Assembly (NCBI GenBank): GCA_012797095.1
Contig: JAAZPS010000041.1
Location: 1 to 6,360, forward strand
Source: Bacillota bacterium
Lineage (GTDB): Bacteria; Bacillota; Dethiobacteria; DTU022
Direction of reading: 5' to 3'
Length of the DNA stretch: 6,360 nt
Shown here: one piece after another, positions 1-5,539 of the stretch
Numbering within the stretch: position 1 is the first letter of the stretch
Layout: each line of letters begins with the position of its first letter
Program-made: the position numbers and the translations under genes
The notes under the pieces: generated by a model
Told to the model about the DNA's origin: nothing
The model's database searches: none
The model's input: only the letters and a program-made list of their open reading frames with translations

Positions 1-110
1 CGGAGATCCTTCGCTCCGCTCAGGATGACAGCGGTGGGGCCCTCAACAGGACAGTGAGGTGTGGGACAGCCCCTTTCCTGTCATCCTGAGGGCAAAGCCC
101 GAAGGATCTC
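1..110. repeat. Inverted pair of interspersed repeat arms (GGATCCTTC / CAGGATGACA type)
   Basis: Two arms face each other. Bases 19-31 (CTCAGGATGACAG) are the exact reverse complement of 78-90, and 3-12 (GAGATCCTTC) are the exact reverse complement of 101-110. The short segments between the matched blocks (13-18 and 91-100) differ in sequence and length. The core belongs to a type of short interspersed repeat I recall from many unrelated bacterial genomes, usually intergenic and multi-copy. The left arm starts at the window edge, so the element may extend upstream. Transcripts could fold into a stem enclosing 32-77. No open reading frame or transposase accompanies it, so if mobile it would be non-autonomous. 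Genome-wide copy number cannot be seen from one window. Confidence 0.75.
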
Positions 111-330
111 TTCCGGTTACCCCGCTGGAGGGGGCCGGGTATCCGCTGATCCGGTTGACTATTTCCCGGATCCCGCCGGAGAGCGTAATTCCCTATAGCA
201 GAACCACAACCGCTGGAAACGGCAGGAATGAACCGGCCGTTTGTAGAAAAGAGGTATTATGGCAAACGCTGCCACGGTGATAGCAAGTAAACGGCTGCAA
301 TCTGTCGCCTCAGCAGGGAGTTTGTAAAAG
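111..330. other. Intergenic region upstream of the LuxR-type regulator
   Basis: About 220 bases with no convincing protein-coding gene. A TTGACT at 155-160 resembles a -35 box, but the 17-base spacing leads to GGAGAG, so no promoter is called. A small perfect hairpin lies at 260-274 (TGGCA, loop AACGC, TGCCA). A candidate short ORF at 259-327 is listed separately. The promoter of the 331 gene probably lies here, but I cannot place it. No riboswitch class was recognised. Confidence 0.5.
259..327 (+). CDS. Candidate 22-codon leader ORF
   Basis: ATG at 259 opens a 22-residue frame (begins MANAATVIAS, ends ASAGSL) that stops with TAA at 325-327, three bases before the ATG of the LuxR-type regulator. 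A purine stretch AAGAGG at 249-254 precedes it but is only 4 bases from the ATG, which is closer than usual. The near-abutting stop and start would allow translational coupling, and the regulator's own AGGGAG (315-320) lies inside this frame. The peptide has no run of a single amino acid typical of attenuation. The frame could easily be chance. Confidence 0.2.
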   Translation: MANAATVIASKRLQSVASAGSL

Positions 331-1740
331 ATGAACCATACCGGAAATGTCCGCCACCGCTTCTTTTCCGTGGTCGGCTTTTCATTTTTCTTTGCCTATC
401 TGCTGGCCTTCCTCTTCGAGGGACAGCTCCTCTACGGCCTGCTGGAGCATCACGGCGAGGAGCCTGTGCTCTACATAACTGTCGCCATCGCGGCCCATTT
501 TGCCGGGCTCTCATCGGTCGGTTTCCTGATCAGGGATATCTCCACCGCCCGCAGATTCATGCTGTTCGGGGCGGGATTCATCTTTCTGGCCACGCTTCCC
601 TTCTACTTTGCCCCTTCACTATTGTGGACGGCAGGCCTGCTTGCCGCCGGATTTATCTCCGGCGGCACCGTTGCTGCCTGGGGTTTTTACCTGAAAACCT
701 TTACCCCCAGAAATGAGCGGTTGAGGTCATGCGCCGATCTCCTGATCCTCTCCAATCTCCTGATGATCGCCTTCGATCTGCTCGCTGCCCTGTGGTCGCC
801 TGCCGGCGGCCTGAGCCTGACCCTCCTGTGCCTCCCCCTGGGGGCGGTCTTCATCTTCATCCTGCCCGCGAAAGGGAGACAGCCCCTCACCGCTGCCGGC
901 GCACCCGAACCGGAAATCTCCGTGAGGCTGCCCCTGTTGCTGCTCTGCTTCTTCGTCTTCATGATCACGATCAATTCCGGGCTGATGTACCAGGTCTTCA
1001 ACCCTGCCTTTGCCCATCTGACCCTGCTGACAAGCTGGTACTGGGCCGTACCCTACATCGCGGCGCTCGCCATCCTGCGCAGCCTACCCATGAAGGTGGA
1101 TCGTTCGAAGATGCTCTATGCGGGCATGGCCATGATCATCGCCGCATTCATCGGCTTCATGCTGCTGGGCAGACAGGAGCGGGATTACCTCATTGTCGAT
1201 ACCCTGATGCTCGGCGCCTGCGGCATCTTCGACCTCTTCTGGTGGAGCATCCTCGGCGAGATGCTCGATTTCACGAAAAGACCGGCGGCAGTATTCGGGC
1301 TCGGCCTCTCGGCCAATGTGCTCGGCGTGCTCTGCGGTGACCTGCTCGGCATGACGATCACCTCGATCAACCTGCCCGACGCCGAGGTTGCCGTGATCGC
1401 CCTGAGCGTGGTCTGCGTGACCCTCATTCTCCTGCCGCCGCTCAACCGACAGCTCGTTCTGCTGCTGAAGAACCACACCTACCTGCTCGCCTACTCGGCC
1501 ATACCCCTGGAGCAGAGGGCGGAGATCGTTCACCGCCTGGAACCCCTGGATCCCCTCACTCCCCGGGAGGAAGAGGTCCTGCAGCTGATCCTGGACGGAA
1601 ATTCCAATCGGCAGATCGCCGCCCTGCTCTTCGTCAGTGAAAATACGGTGAAAACACATATCCGCAATATCTTCTCCAAATACGGCACGCGGAGCCGTGC
1701 CGAGCTGATCAGCGCCCTGCTCCAGGACCGGAACCGCTAG
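331..1740 (+). CDS. Membrane-bound LuxR-type transcriptional regulator with 12-helix MFS-like sensor domain
   Basis: A 469-residue protein in two parts. Residues about 12-372 carry roughly twelve hydrophobic helices (for example 12-30, 47-68, 97-121, 200-222, 262-280, 288-308, 355-372), giving a transporter-like (MFS-type) fold. A linker of about 35 residues leads to a C-terminal LuxR/GerE helix-turn-helix at 409-465: LTPREEEVL at 409-417, NRQIA at 426-430, and the recognition-helix signature VSENTVKTHI at 435-444. In this architecture the membrane domain is presumed to sense a ligand or envelope state, and the cytoplasmic domain binds DNA without a phosphorelay. No receiver domain or kinase is present nearby. 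The ATG at 331 is supported by AGGGAG at 315-320, ten bases upstream. Only 46 bases separate it from the next gene, with no terminator-like hairpin, so co-transcription is plausible. Ligand and targets are unknown. Confidence 0.93.
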   Translation: MNHTGNVRHRFFSVVGFSFFFAYLLAFLFEGQLLYGLLEHHGEEPVLYITVAIAAHFAGLSSVGFLIRDISTARRFMLFGAGFIFLATLPFYFAPSLLWTAGLLAAGFISGGTVAAWGFYLKTFTPRNERLRSCADLLILSNLLMIAFDLLAALWSPAGGLSLTLLCLPLGAVFIFILPAKGRQPLTAAGAPEPEISVRLPLLLLCFFVFMITINSGLMYQVFNPAFAHLTLLTSWYWAVPYIAALAILRSLPMKVDRSKMLYAGMAMIIAAFIGFMLLGRQERDYLIVDTLMLGACGIFDLFWWSILGEMLDFTKRPAAVFGLGLSANVLGVLCGDLLGMTITSINLPDAEVAVIALSVVCVTLILLPPLNRQLVLLLKNHTYLLAYSAIPLEQRAEIVHRLEPLDPLTPREEEVLQLILDGNSNRQIAALLFVSENTVKTHIRNIFSKYGTRSRAELISALLQDRNR

Positions 1741-1786
1741 CAAAAACCCCCTTCATTACCCCGAAATCTCTTTTTCATCCCAAAGT

Positions 1787-2401
1787 ATGAGCGCCAGATT
1801 CTGCAATATCATCCTTTCGAACGATGACCGTACCCCTCTTTTCCGCGAAGATGAAGAGGGAGGAGAACTGTCGGTGCTCTCTTTGCAAAACCGAAAAACC
1901 CTGTTTGCCGCTCTGCTGATCTGCTCCATCCTGCTGACAGTATGGTTTGCTGCAGCCGCACTCCCCTTTTTTGCATTTATCTTTGCCGCCAGCAGTATCG
2001 CCCTGCTGATCATTTTTGGGCGGATCGCACGCTTGCTCCAGGTGGTCAGACTGATCCGGGAAAATCAGATCCTGGCAGTGCCTGCAGCATGGCTGCAGGA
2101 GAACGACCCTGGCTGCACCTGTACAGAGGAGAGCATCGTATCCACCTTCGGTGCAATCATTGGCTCCAGGGTGTTCCAGTGGGGGCAGGGCGGTCTCGGC
2201 GGCAGCCGCCTGCTCGATATCGCGATCGACAGAAAAGCGATCACCCTCACCTTCGGGACAAAAGCGAAGATCGCGAAACTGACACTGCTGCATGGGTTGA
2301 CGGAAAGCGAGGCGGCAATGCAGTTGCAGGAAAAATTTAATTTTGAAACGGGTGTCAAGGCAAAGCTGACCGGGTGGTCCTTGACGGACCCGCCGCGATG
2401 A
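1787..2401 (+). CDS. Small two-helix membrane protein of unknown function
   Basis: I do not recognise this 204-residue protein. A polar N-terminus (1-36) is followed by two adjacent hydrophobic helices at about 38-57 and 60-78, a basic segment (RIARLLQVVRLIRE, 79-92), and a soluble C-terminal domain of alternating strands and loops (about 115-172). The end of that domain looks helical (ESEAAMQLQEKFNFE, 173-187). Two helices followed by a small strand-rich domain ending in a helix is loosely reminiscent of PH-like membrane proteins, but this is only a shape comparison. The start is uncertain: the ATG at 1787 lacks a clear ribosome binding site, whereas GTG at 1874 sits 8 bases after AGGGAGGAG (1857-1865) and would give 175 residues. 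Its last 30 codons are repeated, degenerated, at 5413-5496. Confidence 0.8.
   Translation: MSARFCNIILSNDDRTPLFREDEEGGELSVLSLQNRKTLFAALLICSILLTVWFAAAALPFFAFIFAASSIALLIIFGRIARLLQVVRLIRENQILAVPAAWLQENDPGCTCTEESIVSTFGAIIGSRVFQWGQGGLGGSRLLDIAIDRKAITLTFGTKAKIAKLTLLHGLTESEAAMQLQEKFNFETGVKAKLTGWSLTDPPR
1857..1876 (+). promoter_or_regulatory. Strong ribosome binding site before an alternative GTG start
   Basis: AGGGAGGAG at 1857-1865 lies 8 bases before an in-frame GTG (1874-1876, codon 30 of the 1787 frame). It is a better-placed initiation signal than anything before the ATG at 1787. Initiation here would remove an acidic, low-complexity stretch (RTPLFREDEEGGELS) while keeping both membrane helices. 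Purine-rich codons for EEGGE alone can create such a match, so this is suggestive only. Confidence 0.45.
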
Positions 2402-2519
2402 TCCCCCATCGGATCGGAGCGGAAAAACGAAACAAAGAGCCGGTTCAAGATTTTATTATCAAAAGGAGAGCGTCTACCATGAGCAAATTGGTGGAGATCT
2501 TCGCCTATGGTTTTGGTCT
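2312..2519 (+). repeat. Left copy of a divergent direct repeat (gene tail, ribosome binding site, start of next gene)
   Basis: Three blocks match the region around 5413-5799 in the same order and orientation. Block 1: 2312-2395 against 5413-5496, 84 bases without gaps, 60 identical by my count, in codon register with the 1787 gene. Block 2: 2461-2490 against 5511-5539, with AAAGGAGAGCGT, ACCATGA and CAAATTG shared and one single-base gap. Block 3: 2491-2519 against 5771-5799, 27 of 29 identical, including a perfect 19-base run. Between blocks 1 and 2 the left copy has 65 bases where the right copy has 14. Block 3 directly abuts block 2 here but lies 231 bases further on in the right copy. Confidence 0.85.
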
Positions 2520-2583
2520 GGAAAACCATGAACAGCGAAAGGTAGTGATCTTGTGGGTAAAATCTGCAATGATTGCGGGGTAA
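2479..2583 (+). pseudogene. Internally deleted remnant of a paralogue of the 5528 gene (34-codon ORF)
   Basis: ATG at 2479, preceded by AAAAGGAGAG (2461-2470), opens a 34-codon frame ending at TAA 2581-2583. Its first codons (MSKL) match the start of the 5528 gene (MIKL), and the next residues VEIFAYGFGL match that protein's residues 82-91, VEIFAYDFRL. Codons 5-81 of the relative are missing, a 231-base deletion that keeps the frame. Similarity ends near 2519, and the remaining codons run into the next gene, overlapping its GTG start by 31 bases. The simplest reading is a dead fragment. Because ribosome binding site, start and frame are all preserved, it could still be translated and assist initiation of the zinc-ribbon gene at 2553 by coupling. 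The membrane anchor of the relative (residues 10-31) lies within the deletion. Confidence 0.7.
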
Positions 2584-3470
2584 CCCTCGAGGAGGGCGCC
2601 AGCTCTTGCCCCGGGTGCGAGACAAAGGTTCCGGACAATGCAGATCGGCTTGAGAATACAGCAATCAAACAAGAAAAAATTGAAACTTCATCGGAGGGAG
2701 CATCGACCAACCAGGCCCCGGCGGACACCTTGCCGCCTGCTCCCGGGAAAAAAGGGCCACTGCTGGGCACCTATCTCCGGCAATCACTCGATATTTTGAA
2801 GAATCCCCGACAGATGCTGCCCACGATTATCCTGGGCCTGGTCTGGCTGGCGATAGCGTTGCTCGGTTCTCTGGGGATCAATCCATTACCTGTGCGTATT
2901 CTCAGCTTCCTCACCTACGCGCAGGGTGGAATGTTCGGCGGTTTGATCGGCGCTGTCGGGGGAATTGTCGGCAAGGTGATCGTCGCTGCCTTCCTGAACG
3001 CGACTCTGTTGCCCTTGCTTCAGAAAAAGAGACCCTTTTCCGAAATTGGCGGCGGCTTCAAAAAGTTTGCCGGGATGCTGGCCGTTAAAAGCATCGGTTC
3101 TGCCGCCTCGCTTCTGGGGGGGACCGGCGCTTCCCTGCTGCTCTATACCTTTATGAACAGCAACCACTCCCTGGAAAACAGCATGGTCGGAATTATCGCT
3201 TTTGTGATAATGCTCCAGAACCTGAACCGGCAGAACGGATTGTTGTGGGAACTTCTTTTTTCAATTGTCCGGGCTATCACCAAAGGTAAAACCCCCTCTT
3301 CCACGGAGATCGGCCGCTGCATCAGCGGGATGGCCCTGGGCTTCGGCCTTGCCATAGCTTTATCTGCAATCAAGCCTCGGCTGGGCACCTTGCTGGGGAT
3401 CTTGTTGCTGATCACTGCGTTCATCTCCTCTGTCCTTTCAAGAAACAAAAAGGAGGTCGAGATTGCATGA
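2553..3470 (+). CDS. Zinc-ribbon multi-pass membrane protein of unknown function
   Basis: The 305-residue protein starts with GTG at 2553, with AAAGG (2538-2542) ten bases upstream. Residues 5-22 form a short zinc ribbon: C5-x2-C8 (CNDC) and C19-x2-C22 (CPGC), the rubredoxin-like knuckle pair seen at the N-terminus of many Bacillota membrane proteins. A polar linker (23-70) rich in Glu, Ser and Pro follows, then hydrophobic segments at about 90-108, 114-156, 173-201, 211-222, 257-274 and 277-295, ending in a charged tail (RNKKEVEIA). The Gly-rich stretches at 125-140 and 182-194 suggest closely packed helices. The ribbon is probably cytoplasmic. The stop TGA overlaps the next gene's ATG (ATGA, 3467-3470), so the two are almost certainly translated together and may act together. 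I cannot name a family or a function. Confidence 0.88.
   Translation: MGKICNDCGVTLEEGASSCPGCETKVPDNADRLENTAIKQEKIETSSEGASTNQAPADTLPPAPGKKGPLLGTYLRQSLDILKNPRQMLPTIILGLVWLAIALLGSLGINPLPVRILSFLTYAQGGMFGGLIGAVGGIVGKVIVAAFLNATLLPLLQKKRPFSEIGGGFKKFAGMLAVKSIGSAASLLGGTGASLLLYTFMNSNHSLENSMVGIIAFVIMLQNLNRQNGLLWELLFSIVRAITKGKTPSSTEIGRCISGMALGFGLAIALSAIKPRLGTLLGILLLITAFISSVLSRNKKEVEIA
3451..3456 (+). promoter_or_regulatory. Consensus ribosome binding site of the 3467 gene
   Basis: AGGAGG lies ten bases before the ATG at 3467, inside the last codons of the zinc-ribbon gene. With the ATGA stop/start overlap it fixes the start of the large exported protein. Confidence 0.85.
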
Positions 3471-5368
3471 ACAGAAAGAAGATACCCGTGGGTGTCGTGC
3501 TAACTGTACTTTGTACCGCGCTGATTCTGTCAGGTCATCTCGCTGCAGCCCCAAAATATAAAGAGGGCGATTGGTTGACCAAAGACGAGTTTTTCAACCT
3601 TTTTGAACTGAATGAATACATTGGATGGGGTCTGGCGGGATCCCGGATTGGCGAAAATATGAGCGATAGCGGCCTGGAACTTTACCCCGTCAAGATAAAA
3701 GCATCACTACATGAGGTTATGCTGGGCCCCGTCAGCACCGCGATACATCTTGCCACGGGATCCCAATCATACGTACTCAATTGCAACAATCTCGGGAAGC
3801 AAATTCTTCTGGGGACAGAGCCGGTAAGCATAAGCTTTTCCGGCGGGGAAAGCGTTGTCCCTGCAGAATACGGCCATTTTTCATACAATTACGATATCAC
3901 CATCAGCAATCTTACCTACAGCTATAACAGGGTTTTTTCAAGCCTGGGTTCACCTTTTGATGCGCATCACGACACCGCCGGCCATGTAGAAGCTTTCGGA
4001 TTGTACACTACAGGTCCCGACGATATCAGGCAAGAACAATTCAGTGGATCCATCTCGGAAAAGGATAAAAGCAAAAGAATGCAATGTGCGATTGACGATG
4101 ACGGTGAAATGATCCTCACCATACTCACCAACATCGAAAGTGATTCCTCCACCGAGCCCGATCGAAACGGATGGATCGAATTTCGGGTAGATGAAGTGCA
4201 GCTCGGCAAATTAGCAAGTACAGATAAAGGGATCACCCTTTTCCAGGGAACGGGAAAAGGGGGTAATTCATCAACGCCTGCGGATCCTTCAAAGACGCTG
4301 ATTATCAGCATTATCGCCATTCTGGCAGCGATCCTGTTCGGCAATGCGGGTGGCTCCCTTGGGCCGGCGCCGGCAGAGTCCGGCGGTGGACCGCCTTCCT
4401 TTACAGATAATTTTCCGGAGGTTTCGCAAACAGATCTGGGACCATGGGTTCGTTTCGATAGCGATGGAGACCTTCAATCTACCGATCCGGTAACCGGACA
4501 GCAGCGTACTTTTGTGGATAATGGTGACGGGACTTACACCGATCCGCTTACCGGCGCCACCTATACCCCTGAAGAGCTCTCCGGGCAGATGGGGCACCGG
4601 GCGGACAACGCCGACACCATACGCCAGGATCAAGAACAATTTGAAAGGAATGTGCGTGAGGATGCGGAACGCAACAAAGAATTGAGCAGCGACAGCAAAA
4701 ACCTTCAAGAAGAGCTGCAGCGTTTAAGAGAAGAACGGGCCCGCCAGGAAAGTGTAGAAAGGATCGCCGTGAATCTGGGAATGAGCGGTGCAAGCGAAGA
4801 TGAAGTGAGGCAAGAATTGAAGCGGCGCCTGGAACGGGATGAAGTTTTCAGGCAAAAGATGAATGATTACGCCAAAAATCGCGATACCGCTGTGGATATC
4901 CTTGAAACTGTCGTGGAGGCTGTTGATTTCGGCATGGCCATAGGTGAGGTTGTGGTCCCGGGGGGCCAGACAGTTTCTGCCGTGTACCAGGGGGCTAAAA
5001 ATGTGGTCGAAACAGTTGGCGAAAAGGGCGCAAGTTTAAGCTCGCTGGCAGAGGGCGTTGTGAAAGGTGGTACAGACGCGGTGACCACGATGATGGATTC
5101 CGGGATCCGCAAAGCTGCCACCACAATTGCCGGGACAGCGGCCGGCGAGGTAATGGGAGCCGTTACCGACGGCAAAGATATCACCAAGGCAGCGGCTGAT
5201 GGTCTGCTAAAGGGAGTGGGCAATGCCGTAACAGGGGCCGTTGGCGATGCTGTGGGAGATGCAGCAAAATCCACAAGCGGTAAGGTTACCGAAAAAATTG
5301 TGGAAACCGTCCTGGACAAAACCGTCATTCAAGCGGTCTCCGATGAAGTCTTGAAGGAGAAGGAATAG
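3467..5368 (+). CDS. Large exported, membrane-anchored protein with coiled coil and Gly/Ala-rich C-terminus
   Basis: A 633-residue protein of unknown function. Residues 1-28 form a signal peptide: basic MNRKK, a hydrophobic core 8-22, and AAA before P29. Residues about 30-270 are polar and strand-rich with no recognised motif. A single strongly hydrophobic segment at 277-293 (TLIISIIAILAAILFG) is followed by a Gly/Pro-rich linker. Residues 338-371 hold two related short motifs, TDPVTGQQRTF and TDPLTGATYT, joined by DNGDGTY. Residues 377-440 are highly charged and helical, a likely coiled coil rich in Glu, Arg and Gln. Residues about 470-620 are rich in Ala, Gly, Val and Thr with repeated small-residue spacing (GNAVTGAVGDAVGDA), suggesting packed amphipathic helices or membrane interaction; the tail is charged (SDEVLKEKE). 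If the signal peptide is cleaved and 277-293 spans the membrane, the coiled coil would lie in the cytoplasm. It shares an ATGA overlap with the zinc-ribbon gene. Confidence 0.88.
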   Translation: MNRKKIPVGVVLTVLCTALILSGHLAAAPKYKEGDWLTKDEFFNLFELNEYIGWGLAGSRIGENMSDSGLELYPVKIKASLHEVMLGPVSTAIHLATGSQSYVLNCNNLGKQILLGTEPVSISFSGGESVVPAEYGHFSYNYDITISNLTYSYNRVFSSLGSPFDAHHDTAGHVEAFGLYTTGPDDIRQEQFSGSISEKDKSKRMQCAIDDDGEMILTILTNIESDSSTEPDRNGWIEFRVDEVQLGKLASTDKGITLFQGTGKGGNSSTPADPSKTLIISIIAILAAILFGNAGGSLGPAPAESGGGPPSFTDNFPEVSQTDLGPWVRFDSDGDLQSTDPVTGQQRTFVDNGDGTYTDPLTGATYTPEELSGQMGHRADNADTIRQDQEQFERNVREDAERNKELSSDSKNLQEELQRLREERARQESVERIAVNLGMSGASEDEVRQELKRRLERDEVFRQKMNDYAKNRDTAVDILETVVEAVDFGMAIGEVVVPGGQTVSAVYQGAKNVVETVGEKGASLSSLAEGVVKGGTDAVTTMMDSGIRKAATTIAGTAAGEVMGAVTDGKDITKAAADGLLKGVGNAVTGAVGDAVGDAAKSTSGKVTEKIVETVLDKTVIQAVSDEVLKEKE

Positions 5369-5412
5369 GGGAGCAAAGCCTGAGGCGGCTCGGATATATG
5401 CAGATTACTCTG
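5369..5412. other. Short spacer after the large exported protein gene
   Basis: A modest hairpin can form at 5371-5391 (GAGC, then GCC-TGA-GGC, then GCTC), but it has no following T run, so it is not called a terminator. This stretch is not matched in the left repeat copy and marks the right-hand boundary of the unique gene pair. Confidence 0.4.
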
Positions 5413-5496
5413 GCGGCAACAGTTTCTCGGGATAATTTCATGTTTTAAACGGGCATAAAGGCAAAGTTGCCCCGGGGGTCCCTGACGGGCCCTCCG
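5413..5496 (+). pseudogene. Decayed 3' tail of a paralogue of the 1787 gene
   Basis: Read in the frame beginning GCG at 5413, the DNA gives AATVSRDNFMF, stop, then TGIKAKLPRGSLTGPP. This aligns residue for residue, without gaps, with the end of the 1787 protein (AAMQLQEKFNFE, then TGVKAKLTGWSLTDPP). Sixty of 84 bases match by my count. GAA in the living gene is TAA here (5446-5448), and nothing upstream of 5413 resembles the rest of the gene, so it cannot make the protein. The original stop codon position (TGA, 2399-2401) corresponds to CAA here. It lies just before the 5528 gene, the same place the whole 1787 gene occupies before the 2479 remnant, which implies an ancestral gene order of small membrane protein then surface protein. 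Confidence 0.75.
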
Positions 5497-5502
5497 GGGC
5501 AA
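5467..5502 (+). promoter_or_regulatory. Very stable hairpin ahead of the 5528 gene
   Basis: Bases 5467-5482 pair with 5487-5502 to form a 16-step stem with 14 Watson-Crick pairs, one G-T wobble (5476/5493) and one mismatch (5479/5490), closed by the four-base loop TGAC. The stem is mostly G-C. It is followed by AAAAG rather than a T run, so it is not a standard intrinsic terminator on this strand. It ends 9 bases before the AAAGGAGAG ribosome binding site. An alternative small stem, GGCAA (5460-5464) with TTGCC (5467-5471), would compete with its base. The equivalent coding sequence at 2371-2395 folds far less well (about eight pairs with two mismatches). Possible roles include RNA processing, transcript stability or translation control. 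Confidence 0.6.
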
Positions 5503-5510
5503 AAGAACAG

Positions 5511-5539
5511 CAAAGGAGAGCGTTACCATGATCAAATTG
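5511..5539 (+). repeat. Right copy of the repeat: ribosome binding site and first codons
   Basis: AAAGGAGAG (5512-5520), ATG at 5528 and CAAATTG (5533-5539) match 2461-2490 with two mismatches and one single-base gap. GGAG sits 9 bases before the ATG, which fixes the start of the 5528 gene. The two other matching blocks are 5413-5496 and 5771-5799. Confidence 0.8.

Noticed and set aside
1..110. CRISPR-like array
   Set aside because: Only two arms, in opposite orientation, without regular spacers or cas genes.
155..200. Sigma-70 promoter using TTGACT at 155-160
   Set aside because: No -10-like hexamer at 16-18 bases; the nearest TATAGC (193-198) is about 32 bases away.
729..1743. Long open frames overlapping the regulator (a 203-codon + frame at 729-1340 and a 219-codon - frame at 1084-1743)
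   Set aside because: Their translations are rich in Arg, His, Gln and Gly without domain character. They lie entirely over a well-supported LuxR-type gene and reflect its GC-biased codons.
2065..2664. 199-codon minus-strand frame
   Set aside because: It spans three + strand features including both ends of supported genes, and its translation has no recognisable motif.
4382..4395. Perfect inverted repeat GGCGGT-GG-ACCGCC
   Set aside because: It lies inside the Gly/Pro-rich coding linker of the 3467 gene, and GGN/CCN codons readily make such palindromes. No flanking operator context was seen.
5371..5500. Possible c-di-GMP-I (GEMM) riboswitch, because GCAAAGCC (5373-5380) and AAAGGCAAAG (5457-5466) resemble its conserved segments
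   Set aside because: The segments occur in the wrong order, without the GAAA tetraloop helix or the receptor helix. The second segment is explained as gene tail homologous to 2356-2365.
5467..5510. Intrinsic terminator at the strong hairpin
   Set aside because: The stem is followed by AAAAGAACAG, not a T run. On the opposite strand the following sequence is only weakly T-rich.
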